This document shows positions 6,780-15,666 of a stretch of 50,002 nt of DNA, one piece after another. Below the pieces are notes generated by a model. It searched no databases and was not told the origin of the DNA. It saw only the letters and a list, made by a program, of their open reading frames with translations. Source of the DNA: Fimbriimonadia bacterium (GTDB lineage: Bacteria; Armatimonadota; Fimbriimonadia; Fimbriimonadales; GBS-DC); NCBI GenBank assembly GCA_026129765.1, contig JAHCHP010000022.1, forward strand, positions 1 through 50,002, written 5' to 3'. Made by a program: the position numbers and the translations under genes. The stretch's first letter is position 1, and each line of letters opens with the position of its first letter.

Positions 6780-7328
6780 ATGATACCCGTCCCAACGAGA
6801 ACCGGGGTTGGATTAGGTACTCTTATAGACGTGGAAAACGGTAAATCCCCTCAAGAATCGGCAGTTACATTGACGCAAATGATGCATCCAGAACATGCCA
6901 ATCCGCTCGGCAATGTTCATGGAGGCTGGATATTGAAACTGATTGATGAAGCGGGCGGTATCGCGGCGGCTCGTCATGCTCGGCTGCCTGCAGTAACCGC
7001 AGAGATCGATACCGTCAGTTTTCGGGAAGCGGTGCATGTCGGCAATCTGGTACATGTAAATGCGAAATTGATTCGTTCATGGCGCACCTCGATGGAAGCG
7101 GAGGTGATTGTGGAAGCGGAGGACTTGCTGAGCGGCGAGCGGCGCGTGACCTCTGTCGCCTATCTGGTGTTTGTCGCTTTAGATTTCAACGGCAAACCAA
7201 CCCCAGTCGTTCCCGTGATACCCGAAACGCCAGAAGAGAAGTTGAAATGGGAACAGGCAGACAAACGGCGGCAAGAACGTTTGGCGCGCCGAGAACAAGA
7301 ACGCGCGAACCTATCGCTCCAACACTAA
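6780..7328 (+). CDS. Acyl-CoA thioesterase, hotdog fold (YciA/BACH-like)
   Basis: Predicted cytosolic hydrolase of acyl-CoA thioesters. 182 aa with one hotdog domain: HPEHANPLGNVHGGWILKLI at about 38-57 carries the conserved N-x-HGG-x2-L-x2-IDEAGG helix, followed by TAEIDTVSFREAVHVGNLV typical of the second strand region. The C-terminus is a charged Glu/Arg helix. The N-terminal 25 residues are not obviously part of the fold, so a later start is possible; no Shine-Dalgarno is evident at 6780. The last 18 bp overlap the convergent LptD-like gene. Confidence 0.9.
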   Translation: MIPVPTRTGVGLGTLIDVENGKSPQESAVTLTQMMHPEHANPLGNVHGGWILKLIDEAGGIAAARHARLPAVTAEIDTVSFREAVHVGNLVHVNAKLIRSWRTSMEAEVIVEAEDLLSGERRVTSVAYLVFVALDFNGKPTPVVPVIPETPEEKLKWEQADKRRQERLARREQERANLSLQH

Positions 7329-8831
7329 CGACAAACCGACCTGAAAGTCGGAGGGCGCTTTTCGCCAAAACAGCGTGGGTTCTAAACAGTGCTGGCGAAG
7401 CGCCAATTCCACCTGCGCATCGTACAGCTGGCGGCGATTCAAATCATAGCGCAGCAAAAACCCGAACCGAAAATTGCCGACCCGATCCTCAAAACGCAGC
7501 ATCGCCTCTTGCAGCGTGATGAGGTCGTCTGCCAGATAAAGCGCGATTCCCGAACGGTATCCCCGCGCATAGCCCAGCGACACCCTGCGGTCTGGCGTCG
7601 GCTGCCACTGAAAGGCGATCTGCACGCGCAGCCAGCCAAAATGATCGCTGCCTTGATAAAGATAACCTGCGCCGGAGGCATGCGCATACCAGCGTGTCGG
7701 GCGGTTGGAAGGCGTGAGGGGTTGGAACCAATCGGCTTGATAAGACAAACGGTCACGGGCAGGCAGTTTTGCGCCTTGACGATGTTCCTGCAAACGTCCC
7801 GCCTTGAGAAACAGGGTTCCCGCGCCTTGCCCTGCCTCTATCTGCTGTCCCCAGCCCAGTTCCCACAGCCGGTCGACGAACAAATCCCGCTCAGAACGCC
7901 CCAGCAAAGGAATCCCAGTCGAACGATTGAGACTGATCACCGAAAAAGGTTCGCGCGTTTGCATGGCATCTGAAGAAGTGATATCGGACCGCAAATTCTG
8001 AAGAGGATTTACCAAAAAACGCCCCTGCTCGTCCTCAGCGGAAGGCGGCAGCGCGGAACCCGCCAGGTTATAAGCAACTCGCGTCTGAAATTGCGGGCGG
8101 TCACGCAGATAGGTCACATTCTCCAATTGAAGTTCTATCCGGGGTGGCACAGGCAGTTCGATGCCCCATCGAAAGCCCAGTCCTGATTGGGCATTGTAAA
8201 CCGGAAAGGGCAGGCTCAATTCATCCCGTTTCTGTTTCAGGCGAGTCCGCAGGAACGGTAAACTGAGAAAGTTTTTTCCGCCTAATTGCAGCCGCACATT
8301 GCGCGCGAACAGGCGATCCGCATTGGAAAGCGAGACCCGGTCTGCCAAAATCAAGTAGTGCGGATTTTCGCTGTCGCAGGCGGTCAAGCGTACATTCTGC
8401 GTTTGAAAAGTCTGCAGGTTCCCTTCTAAGCGGTCTGCCCATAGTCGCAGCGGTCCTATCTCTAAATAGGCATGGTTAAACCATCCACCTGCTCCCTCAT
8501 TGCTGTAGTTATACTCAAATCCCTCGCCTTGAAGCGAACCCTCTGGCGCGCTCAACCGCATCGCGCTGTCGCTCCATATCAACTGCTGTTCAGTATCGAT
8601 CCAGAGCGATTCGGTCCGAACCGTCCGTTCGCCCAACCTGATCAAGACCTTCTGGCTGGCTTCGATCAGAAAACCTTGTTCCGACTTTCGGACAATCCGT
8701 TTGACTCCCGAAAAAAGGCTGATGGGTTGATCCGTGAGGGGAATTTGCAAAGGTTCTTGAGCGCATGCAATTATCATGCCCCATGCGAGTATCGCGTATA
8801 CTGCTTTTAAGTGGACTCCACCAAGAATCAT
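7311..8831 (-). CDS. LptD/OstA-like outer-membrane LPS assembly protein
   Basis: Predicted outer-membrane protein for LPS insertion. The open frame extends to 8975, but the start at 8831 is preferred because it begins a signal peptide (hydrophobic AVYAILAWGMIIACA) after AGAGAACGG; the upstream part would run through an intergenic palindrome. About 506 aa. An N-terminal OstA/jellyroll region is followed by TACDSENPHYLILADRVSL, which matches the LptD pattern of a Cys-containing Thr-x-Cys motif before repeated strands, then a barrel-like region with alternating aromatic strands. It is shorter than the roughly 780-aa proteobacterial LptD. It could be a divergent OstA-family protein rather than LptD itself. 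Confidence 0.72.
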   Translation of the reverse strand: MILGGVHLKAVYAILAWGMIIACAQEPLQIPLTDQPISLFSGVKRIVRKSEQGFLIEASQKVLIRLGERTVRTESLWIDTEQQLIWSDSAMRLSAPEGSLQGEGFEYNYSNEGAGGWFNHAYLEIGPLRLWADRLEGNLQTFQTQNVRLTACDSENPHYLILADRVSLSNADRLFARNVRLQLGGKNFLSLPFLRTRLKQKRDELSLPFPVYNAQSGLGFRWGIELPVPPRIELQLENVTYLRDRPQFQTRVAYNLAGSALPPSAEDEQGRFLVNPLQNLRSDITSSDAMQTREPFSVISLNRSTGIPLLGRSERDLFVDRLWELGWGQQIEAGQGAGTLFLKAGRLQEHRQGAKLPARDRLSYQADWFQPLTPSNRPTRWYAHASGAGYLYQGSDHFGWLRVQIAFQWQPTPDRRVSLGYARGYRSGIALYLADDLITLQEAMLRFEDRVGNFRFGFLLRYDLNRRQLYDAQVELALRQHCLEPTLFWRKAPSDFQVGLSLVLER

Positions 8832-8876
8832 CCGTTCTCTATAGCTGAACCCGAAAACAAATCGCGCCAAGTCGTC

Positions 8877-8896
8877 ATTCCCGCGAACGCGGGAAT
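8877..8896. repeat. dRS3-like palindrome ATTCCC-N8-GGGAAT
   Basis: ATTCCC, eight bases GCGAACGC, GGGAAT, between the LptD-like gene and the solute-binding protein gene. It matches the pattern of the Neisseria dRS3 element and similar short intergenic palindromes in many bacteria. Read through in one frame it encodes DSRVRGND, a common artefact in over-extended gene calls, which supports the later start of the LptD-like gene. Confidence 0.8.
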
Positions 8897-8968
8897 CCAT
8901 AATGAACAGAAGCACTCGAAAGACTTCATTGTAAAGCGCATAAACGAATGAATTCATACGGGTTTTAC

Positions 8969-10276
8969 TTACCACCGTTTCGCCTCTTCCGATACCCTGC
9001 GCTGGATGTCGCGCAGCGCCTGTTCTGGGCTTTTGCTGCCGCTGGTCAAATAATCCTCCAGCGTGGTCAATTCGTTCATATAAAGCGTGGCGACAGGGGA
9101 AGTGGGGAAAAAAGCCACATTCGGGCTGTCCACTAAATCCAAGAATTTAGAGTACCCTTGTTTCCATACCTCCTCCGCGTTTTGGGGCGTTCTAAGCCGG
9201 GGATTTTGCAAGACCCGCCGGATATTGGGCATTCCGTGCATGGTGTCCGCAAAGAGAATTTGCGCTTCTTCAGACTGCATCCACACGAAGAAATCCCAAG
9301 CCTCGCGAGGATGTTTCGACTCTCTGGGGATACAGAACATGTTTTGCCCAATCCAAGTAGGGCGCGCTAAATCGGGACGATCCTGAGGATAGGGAACGGG
9401 CGCGACACCATAAGGCACTTTCGGGGCGTATTTCTGGAACCAGTAGGGATTCCATTGCCCGTTGACCATCATCGCGACTTTGCCCAAGAAAAAGGGGTTA
9501 TTCGTGCCTTGCTCATTGCCGAATCCTGCGGTAAACGCTTGCACTTTGTCGCCACCGCCCATCGCCTCGATCAAGGCGCGGAAGTAGCGCGCGGCGCGCA
9601 TTATACCGGGATGTTCCGCCGTAACCGCGCCGGTTTTGGGATCGATAAATTGCCCGCCAAACGCCGCGACCAATGTCGGGAACCAGGGCGGACGCATACC
9701 CAATTGGGTAATGTTGCCATAGCGATCCAACTGGGTCAACTGTTTGGCGATGGCAAGCATCTGCTCCAGGGTCTTGGGGGGTTGATTGGGCGGAAGTCCC
9801 GCTTTTCTGAAAAGCTCAGGATGCCAAAAAAGCGCGTTCGCATCCAACAAAAAAGGCATAGAGTAAAGTTTACCTTGGAAACGCCCCTGTTCTAAGGAGG
9901 CAGGCACAAAGTCCGAACCGCGCAGTCCCGACTCGCGAAACCACTCATCCAAAGCGATCAACGCGTTGTTGGCAGCCAGCGGCGCGAGGTAGCCCGGTTC
10001 GCGCAGGGTGAAGAAATCGGGAGGCGCGCCCGCCACAATCGCGCGGATGATTTTTTGATCCTCAGTCGCGCCTAAATTTTTGAGATAGACGCGGTTTTGA
10101 CGCTGATTGTAATAGTCCACCACCCCTTGAAAGACCTGTTCCTCATCGCCACCCCACATGCTCCAAACGCGAACCTCTATTCGGTCTTCTGCATGAGCTG
10201 AGCGCCGCGCGCAGCCACTCAGCGCAAGCGCGCCTATCGCTAAGGGCAAACCCCACTTTTCCACTCCCTCCGACAT
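8969..10276 (-). CDS. ABC transporter sugar-binding lipoprotein
   Basis: Extracytoplasmic solute-binding protein of the carbohydrate family (group 1, maltose-binding-like). About 435 aa: a short N-terminus, hydrophobic segment and lipobox LSGC at about 19-22, then VWSMWGGDEEQVFQGVVDYY, PDFFTLREPGYLAPLAANN and a late WDFFVWMQSEEAQILF segment typical of the family. The open frame starts at 10309, but ATG 10276 is preferred since a TTGTGA-N17-TATAAT promoter ends 6 nt before it, making the upstream part untranscribed. No permease or ATPase gene is in the window, so its partner genes lie elsewhere. The exact sugar cannot be told. Confidence 0.9.
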   Translation of the reverse strand: MSEGVEKWGLPLAIGALALSGCARRSAHAEDRIEVRVWSMWGGDEEQVFQGVVDYYNQRQNRVYLKNLGATEDQKIIRAIVAGAPPDFFTLREPGYLAPLAANNALIALDEWFRESGLRGSDFVPASLEQGRFQGKLYSMPFLLDANALFWHPELFRKAGLPPNQPPKTLEQMLAIAKQLTQLDRYGNITQLGMRPPWFPTLVAAFGGQFIDPKTGAVTAEHPGIMRAARYFRALIEAMGGGDKVQAFTAGFGNEQGTNNPFFLGKVAMMVNGQWNPYWFQKYAPKVPYGVAPVPYPQDRPDLARPTWIGQNMFCIPRESKHPREAWDFFVWMQSEEAQILFADTMHGMPNIRRVLQNPRLRTPQNAEEVWKQGYSKFLDLVDSPNVAFFPTSPVATLYMNELTTLEDYLTSGSKSPEQALRDIQRRVSEEAKRW

Positions 10277-10282
10277 AGCGCA

Positions 10283-10311
10283 ATTATACCCAGCCAGCAA
10301 ATTTCTCACAA
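10283..10311 (-). promoter_or_regulatory. Sigma-70-type promoter of the sugar-binding protein, leaderless
   Basis: On the minus strand TTGTGA (10306-10311), 17-bp spacer, TATAAT (10283-10288). The ATG at 10276 begins after 6 nt, so transcription would start at or within a base of the start codon. No Shine-Dalgarno fits between. Confidence 0.75.
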
Positions 10312-10379
10312 TTTTTTCGTGAAATCGGTCAAAATCGGTCTGGAATCGTGCATAATATACATGGTGTTCTTCACGGGGT

Positions 10380-11285
10380 GTGGTGTTGAATGATTGGACC
10401 CAAATAGCTCAGCAAATCGCTTCGCGCTGGTTTATCACTGTCATCGACGTTCTGATCGTCGCCTTTTTGATCTATCGCTTGCTGCTGCTGGCGCGTGGAA
10501 CGCGTGCGTGGCAATTGATGCTTGGGCTGCTTGTCTTTTCGCTGACTCTTTATCTGACCAATGTGCTGGGGCTGGAAACGATCCACTGGCTGTTGGATCG
10601 CATGACCACCTTAGGACCGGTTGCGCTGGTGCTGTTGTTCTTCCCTGAGCTACGACGCGTGCTGGAAACGATGGGGCGAGTCGATTTTTGGCGGTTCCGC
10701 TCGATGGGCGACAAAGAGCCGATACAAACGGCCATCCAGGAAGTTGTGGAAGCGGTCGGTCAGATGTCGCGAGAGCGGATTGGCGCGCTCATTATCTGGG
10801 AGCGCAATGACCGAGTGGGCGAAGGCAAAGGGGTCGAGCTGAACGCGGAAGTGGCTGCGCCGCTCCTGCGCGCGATTTTCTATCCCGGTTCCCCCTTACA
10901 TGACGGCGCGGTGATCCTGCGCGAAACCGAAATCACTGAAGCGGCGGTCTATCTTGCCGAATTGAGCCAGAACGAGGACATCCCTGCGCATCTCCACACG
11001 CGCCATCGCGCTGGCATAGGCGCGGCGGAACATTCCGACTGTATTGCCATTATCGTCTCGGAAGAGCGAGGGCGCATCACGGTCGCGATGGACGGCTCAT
11101 GGACGATGGATATCGACACCGAGAGCCTGCAGCGACTGTTAGAGGATTTACTGGTTGAGCCGCGCAGCCAGCGAATTTGGCAGCGCGTGGAAAGCGCGTT
11201 TCAGCAAGCGCGTAAACCGCGTAAAGAAAAAACAAAACGAATCGAAGAACCCGAACCGGAAAAGGTCAAGTCAGGGGGACAGTAA
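10380..11285 (+). CDS. cdaA: Diadenylate cyclase CdaA (c-di-AMP synthase)
   Basis: Makes c-di-AMP from two ATP at the membrane. 301 aa with three N-terminal membrane segments (about 18-38, 44-64, 74-90), then a DisA_N/DAC domain holding the DGA motif (175-177, in SPLHDGAVIL) and RHR (208-210, in TRHRAGIG). The C-terminal 30 residues are Lys/Arg/Glu-rich. The start is GTG at 10380 or 10383; there is no in-frame ATG. A CATAAT/TATACA -10 candidate lies just upstream at about 10352-10362. The next gene starts 2 bp after its stop and encodes the YbbR-type regulator, the classic cdaA-cdaR pairing, so the function is secure. Confidence 0.95.
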   Translation: MVLNDWTQIAQQIASRWFITVIDVLIVAFLIYRLLLLARGTRAWQLMLGLLVFSLTLYLTNVLGLETIHWLLDRMTTLGPVALVLLFFPELRRVLETMGRVDFWRFRSMGDKEPIQTAIQEVVEAVGQMSRERIGALIIWERNDRVGEGKGVELNAEVAAPLLRAIFYPGSPLHDGAVILRETEITEAAVYLAELSQNEDIPAHLHTRHRAGIGAAEHSDCIAIIVSEERGRITVAMDGSWTMDIDTESLQRLLEDLLVEPRSQRIWQRVESAFQQARKPRKEKTKRIEEPEPEKVKSGGQ

Positions 11286-11287
11286 CC

Positions 11288-12280
11288 ATGTTCAAGGGAT
11301 GGCGCATGAATTTGATGGAAAAGATCACCGCCTTAGCCACGGCGTTGGTATTGACGCTCTATGTGCAGGCGCAGTTGCATCCGATTGTGGAAAAACGCGC
11401 GAACGTGCCAATTGAGTTCTTAAACCGCCCGCAAAACTTCATTGTGACCCTGCCCGAAATCAACACGGTGGAAGTGAAAGCCAAAGGCGTCAAAAGCAAC
11501 TTGGAGATGCTGAATCTGACTCAGGTGCGGGCAACCGTCGACCTATCGGGCGCGAAACCGGGCGATAACCGTCTGCCCATCAGTCTGCGCTACCCGCGAA
11601 GTTGGAACGAAGCGGCAGATTTATCCCCTTCTGTTCCCCATGTCAGGGTCAATTTGGCAACACGAGTTACCGTTCGGATGCCGGTCGAAGTGGTCCTGCG
11701 AGGCAGACCCGGCTCCGATCAGGTCGAGATTCGCAGCACCACCGAGCCTTCTGTCATCAGCCTGTCTGGGGCGGAAGAGTATATCAAGAGTGTTAAGCAA
11801 GCGGCGGTCTATTTCGATTTGGATGGCGTGCAAGGCGACACCGAAATGGATATTGCGCCCACCGCCCTGAGCGCGGACGGCAACCAGGTTTTGCAAGTGC
11901 AATCCAACCCATCCCAGGTGCGGGTGAAGGTTCAACTGATGCCGATGATCACCGGCAAAACGCTGCCCATCAACCCGCAAATCAAAGACCTGCCCGCTTT
12001 CCCCTACAAAATCGCATGGTTCTCGATAGAGCCGCCTCAAGCGCGTGTGACGGGTTCGGCTTCCCTGCTCAACAAACTGAATGTCGTGGAGACAGAACCG
12101 ATCTCCTTTGCGGATGTTCGCCAAGACACCGACCGCTTTGTGAATTTGATAGTGCCGAACGGTCTCAAAATCGACGGGAATTCAAGGGTCAAAATACGCG
12201 TGCGTGTAGAAAAAGTGACGGACGATACCCCCGACAATGGAGGAACGCCGCCCGACAAAGTAGGTGAGAATGAGCGATGA
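11288..12280 (+). CDS. cdaR: YbbR-domain protein, CdaA regulator (CdaR)
   Basis: 330 aa: an N-terminal membrane anchor (ITALATALVLTLYVQAQLHP, about 13-32) followed by extracytoplasmic YbbR repeats, visible as recurring V-x-V/V-x-G-x-P-type strands (VTLPEINTVEVKAKGVKSN; RMPVEVVLRGRPGSDQVEI; KTLPINPQIKDLPAFPYKI). CdaR-type proteins bind CdaA and modulate c-di-AMP synthesis. A GGGGGA ribosome site lies 8 nt before ATG. The 3' end overlaps the acetyltransferase gene by 4 bp (ATGA), so the two are translationally coupled. glmM, often third in this operon, is absent here. Confidence 0.92.
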   Translation: MFKGWRMNLMEKITALATALVLTLYVQAQLHPIVEKRANVPIEFLNRPQNFIVTLPEINTVEVKAKGVKSNLEMLNLTQVRATVDLSGAKPGDNRLPISLRYPRSWNEAADLSPSVPHVRVNLATRVTVRMPVEVVLRGRPGSDQVEIRSTTEPSVISLSGAEEYIKSVKQAAVYFDLDGVQGDTEMDIAPTALSADGNQVLQVQSNPSQVRVKVQLMPMITGKTLPINPQIKDLPAFPYKIAWFSIEPPQARVTGSASLLNKLNVVETEPISFADVRQDTDRFVNLIVPNGLKIDGNSRVKIRVRVEKVTDDTPDNGGTPPDKVGENER

Positions 12281-13524
12281 AACTCTGGTCGCCGCCCATT
12301 CGAGTCGCCCCCATCACGGAAGAATGGAATGAAAATTACCTGCGCCTACTGTGCATGGGTTTCCAATTAGATTTCGGGATGGCGCGTCAAGTATTCTATG
12401 ATGACCCGATGCGCCCCTTTACCGAGCGATGGGGTTTATGGACGGTTGTCTCTGGCGAAGAGCAATTGGTTTCTGTGATGAACGTCTCGCCCGCGCCGAT
12501 GTGGGTCCATGGGCAGGTCATTCCCACGGCGGGTATCTCTGGAGTCACGACGCATATCAATCACCGCAAGCAAGGCTACAGTTCGCGCCTGCTCACTGAC
12601 ACAATGCCCGCCTTAAAGCAAAAAGGCTTTCTTGCCGCGGCGTTGGTTCCTTACAGCCACCATTTCTATCGCCCGCTGGGTTGGGAAACGGTCGGCTGCT
12701 TGTTCCGGCTTCGCCTCCCTCCCAAACGCCTGCCCGCTTTTACCGAGTCCCGCTGGATGAGACGCTATGAAGTTTCAGACGAAAGCGCGCTCAAAAAACT
12801 GTACGCGCAGCGTTGCCCTCCCCGAAATGGACGATTGGCGCGTGAAGAGCTTCGATGGCAATATGTGCTGTGGAACAACCGGCGCAAATGGGTCTGGCAT
12901 GATCAAGGGGAGGTTCGAGGTTATCTCCTCTATGATCTCGTCGAGGAAGGCGATGTGTTGCGCGTTCGCGAGATGGTCTGGAACCATGAACATGCGCGGC
13001 GCGGCATGATTGGCTGGCTGGCGCAAAACATGGAACGGATCCGTACCGTTGAATTCACGGGCAGTTCCGACGATTTGAAGCAGTTGAATCTGTCCATTTT
13101 TGACCGCCAGCATGCGCCCCTTGAGCAGCCTCTCTACTGCTGGGAAGCAATGCCCAATTTCATGTGGCGCGTGTTGGATGTGCCAGGTCTGTTGGAGCGA
13201 TTGCTGCCTCCCGATGCGCCCGACAGTATGTTGGGAGGGGTTTCGTTCAGTTTGCAGATCAAAGACGAACAATGCGACTGGAACGCGCAGCGAATTACCT
13301 TCTTTGCGGGAGAGGAGGGCGAGCTGAGAATGGAGGAAAACCGGCGCGCGTCATCCATCGTTAAAATGGATATGCGAACCTTTTCCATGTTGACGATGGG
13401 CGCGGTTTCACCGTCCGAAGCGTCAGCAAAGCATTGGCTCAAAGCCCCTGAATCGCTTCTGCCTACCCTCGACGCGCTTTTTCCCACCGCAGAATCCTGC
13501 TTGACGCTTACCGATTACTTTTAA
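12277..13524 (+). CDS. Eis-like GNAT N-acetyltransferase
   Basis: 415 aa, close to the length of Eis-family acetyltransferases. The first GNAT domain contains the acetyl-CoA loop region ISGVTTHINHRKQGYSSRLL (about 88-107) and LVPYSHHFYRPLGWETVG (about 128-145). A second degenerate GNAT part and a C-terminal SCP2-like segment (MRTFSMLTMGAVSPSEA near 370-386) complete the Eis architecture. The gene overlaps cdaR by 4 bp with AGGTGAG 8 nt upstream, so it belongs to the c-di-AMP operon. Eis relatives acetylate amines such as aminoglycosides or protein lysines; the substrate here is unknown. Confidence 0.88.
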   Translation: MKLWSPPIRVAPITEEWNENYLRLLCMGFQLDFGMARQVFYDDPMRPFTERWGLWTVVSGEEQLVSVMNVSPAPMWVHGQVIPTAGISGVTTHINHRKQGYSSRLLTDTMPALKQKGFLAAALVPYSHHFYRPLGWETVGCLFRLRLPPKRLPAFTESRWMRRYEVSDESALKKLYAQRCPPRNGRLAREELRWQYVLWNNRRKWVWHDQGEVRGYLLYDLVEEGDVLRVREMVWNHEHARRGMIGWLAQNMERIRTVEFTGSSDDLKQLNLSIFDRQHAPLEQPLYCWEAMPNFMWRVLDVPGLLERLLPPDAPDSMLGGVSFSLQIKDEQCDWNAQRITFFAGEEGELRMEENRRASSIVKMDMRTFSMLTMGAVSPSEASAKHWLKAPESLLPTLDALFPTAESCLTLTDYF

Positions 13525-13563
13525 AGTCGTTATTGAAAAAAGCGGTATACTTAATACACGATC

Positions 13564-14760
13564 ATGAATACGAACTTTCAATCCTGGATTCAAACTCAAA
13601 TGGAGGAGCTTAAAGCCCAAAACTTATACAAATCGCCCCCGATATTGGAAAGCCCCCAAAATGGTCGCGTGAAGATGGGCGGGCGGATGCTGATCAATTT
13701 GGCATCCAACAACTACTTGGGCTTGGCGAATGACCCCCGCGTTGTGCAAGCAGCCGTTCAAGCGGCGCAGGAATGGGGGGCAGGCGCAGGCGCGGTTCGC
13801 TGGTTAGGCGGCACTAACACGCTTCATGAGACCCTGGAAAATAAACTGGCTGAGTTCAAAAAAACGGAAGCGGTGCTGGTATTTCAATCGGGATTCAATG
13901 CGAATTCTGGCACTATCCCCCCATGTTTTGGCGAAGGTGATGTTATAATATCAGATGAGCTGAACCACGCCAGTATTATCGATGGCGTTCGATTGAGCGC
14001 GGCGAAGTATAAAAAAAGTGATGGGTATGTCTACAAACATGCCGACATGAACCACTTGGAAGAAATATTGAAACGCTGCGGCGAGTTCAAAAAGCGATTG
14101 ATCGTGACCGACGGCGTGTTTAGTATGGATGGCGACATCGCGCCCCTGCCCGACATCGTGTCGCTGGCTGAAAAGTATGACGCGGTGGTCATGGTGGATG
14201 ACGCGCATGCTTCGGGCGTCTTGGGCGTGAACGGAAGCGGTTCGACCAGCCATTTCGGTTTATATGGACGGGTCGATATCCAGTTAGGCACGCTGTCCAA
14301 AGCATTAGGCGTGGTCGGGGGCTATATCGCGGGCAGCGCGCTGTTGAAGAAGTGGCTGATAAACCGGGGGCGACCCTACCTGTTCAGCACGGCTCTTCCG
14401 CCCGCGGCGATTGGCGCGCTGATCAAAGCGGTCGAAATTTTGCAGACCGATCCGCAGCCGATGGAGCGGCTCTGGGAAAATACGCGCTTTTGGAAGGCAA
14501 GCCTGGAAGACTTGGGCTTTGACACAATGGGTTCCGAAACGCCGATTACGCCGGTTTTCTGTGGGGACGAGGGCAAAGCGCAAACGATGGAGCGGCGTCT
14601 AAGAGAAGAGGGCGTTTTCACCGTCAGCATCGTCTATCCGACGGTGGCGCGCGGCAAAGCGAGAGTGCGCACGATGCCCAGCGCGATGCATACGCGACAA
14701 GATTTAGAGGACGCTTTAACCGCTTTTCACAAAGTCGGTAAAGAATTGGGCATCATATAA
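13564..14760 (+). CDS. kbl: Glycine C-acetyltransferase (2-amino-3-ketobutyrate CoA ligase)
   Basis: PLP enzyme of the alpha-oxoamine synthase family, 398 aa as usual. It contains NLASNNYLGLANDPRVVQAA at about 45-64, DELNHASIIDG (131-141), VVMVDDAHASGVLG with Asp213 and His215, and the PLP lysine in GTLSKALG (K246). With threonine dehydrogenase it degrades threonine to glycine and acetyl-CoA; 8-amino-7-oxononanoate synthase (BioF) is a close relative, but the N-terminal region and GRVDIQLGTLSKALG favour Kbl. No threonine dehydrogenase gene is in the window. A GG-TATACT hexamer about 18 nt upstream is a promoter candidate. Confidence 0.9.
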   Translation: MNTNFQSWIQTQMEELKAQNLYKSPPILESPQNGRVKMGGRMLINLASNNYLGLANDPRVVQAAVQAAQEWGAGAGAVRWLGGTNTLHETLENKLAEFKKTEAVLVFQSGFNANSGTIPPCFGEGDVIISDELNHASIIDGVRLSAAKYKKSDGYVYKHADMNHLEEILKRCGEFKKRLIVTDGVFSMDGDIAPLPDIVSLAEKYDAVVMVDDAHASGVLGVNGSGSTSHFGLYGRVDIQLGTLSKALGVVGGYIAGSALLKKWLINRGRPYLFSTALPPAAIGALIKAVEILQTDPQPMERLWENTRFWKASLEDLGFDTMGSETPITPVFCGDEGKAQTMERRLREEGVFTVSIVYPTVARGKARVRTMPSAMHTRQDLEDALTAFHKVGKELGII

Positions 14761-14800
14761 TGGAACTAACGCAGTTCAGAGGGAAGTAATAAACTGTATC

Positions 14801-14818
14801 TATTGTCGGGGGACAATA
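14801..14818. other. Short perfect hairpin in the kbl-vWA leader
   Basis: TATTGTC (14801-14807), GGGG, GACAATA (14812-14818). It has a 7-bp stem but no T-run. It may be a weak terminator for kbl or a protein-binding palindrome upstream of the vWA cluster. Confidence 0.45.
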
Positions 14819-14914
14819 AGGAAGGATGGGGCGACGCGCGCAGCGCGATACTCCGTTGATATATCGGGTTTAGTAACAACAATTTGGTTTACAAGAACGG
14901 AGGCGAGACGCGCT

Positions 14915-15631
14915 ATGCGACGATACCATCGAAACACGAACAACCGCAACACTTCAACAGATACGCGCGGGGGACAGGAACTGATCCTTGTGGGGGTCAT
15001 TTCTGCGTTGCTGCTGTTGGCGGGGCTGGGCTATTTTCTCTTTTTCCGCGGAAGCAATGCCAATGCCGCGCTGCCTGTCTGGCAGATTGGGATCGGCGCA
15101 GACATCAGCAAGAGCATGGATACCAGAGAAAAACAGCGCTGTTTAGAGATTTTAAACGTAATTACTGACCAGTATCTGCCCCGAGAATCGACCTTGACGG
15201 TCTGGGCATATGCGGAAACCATCGCGAAGCTCTTTCATGAAAAGCCTCGTAGTTCGCAAGACCTGCTTGATGCGGAACGTTACTTGATGGATAACAGCCG
15301 GGGACAGTGGGGAACGGAGCATCACTTGGTGATGAACGAAATGCTGACGATAGCCAAAGAAGCGCAAGCGCGGGGCGAAAAAGTCGCGCTCGCGCTGCTG
15401 ACCGACGGCGAAGATCACAAAATCGCGGAAACGAAGCGTATGGCTGAGCAGTTGGCGGGATTAGAGAATGTAAAAGCTGTGCTGGTCGGTCCAGTTGAAA
15501 ATGAGTTTCGGATGCAGATCGAAAAGTCGTTAGAACCGCTTCACAAAGCAGGCAAATTGGTGGTGTTTGGAAGAATGGACGTTCAAGGGGGCGTGGACCG
15601 GTTCCGCGACATGATGAACCGCGCCCGCTGA
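14915..15631 (+). CDS. Membrane-anchored von Willebrand factor A domain protein
   Basis: 238 aa. After a basic, Asn/Arg-rich N-terminus comes one membrane segment (ILVGVISALLLLAGLGYFLF, about 24-43), then a vWA domain with intact MIDAS elements: DISKS (DxSxS) near 64-68 and LLTDGED near 158-164. Metal-dependent ligand binding is expected. A CGGAGG site lies about 12 nt before the ATG. The two following genes on the same strand encode membrane proteins, one with a DUF2135-like domain; vWA and DUF2135 domains occur together in other bacterial proteins, so the three probably work together. The exact role is unknown. Confidence 0.82.
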   Translation: MRRYHRNTNNRNTSTDTRGGQELILVGVISALLLLAGLGYFLFFRGSNANAALPVWQIGIGADISKSMDTREKQRCLEILNVITDQYLPRESTLTVWAYAETIAKLFHEKPRSSQDLLDAERYLMDNSRGQWGTEHHLVMNEMLTIAKEAQARGEKVALALLTDGEDHKIAETKRMAEQLAGLENVKAVLVGPVENEFRMQIEKSLEPLHKAGKLVVFGRMDVQGGVDRFRDMMNRAR

Positions 15632-15666
15632 CAAGGCTGGATGGCACGCATGAAGAGGTGATTTTC

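Noticed and set aside
8832..8975. N-terminal extension of the LptD-like protein
   Set aside because: It runs through the dRS3-like palindrome and an intergenic stretch; the signal peptide begins at 8831.
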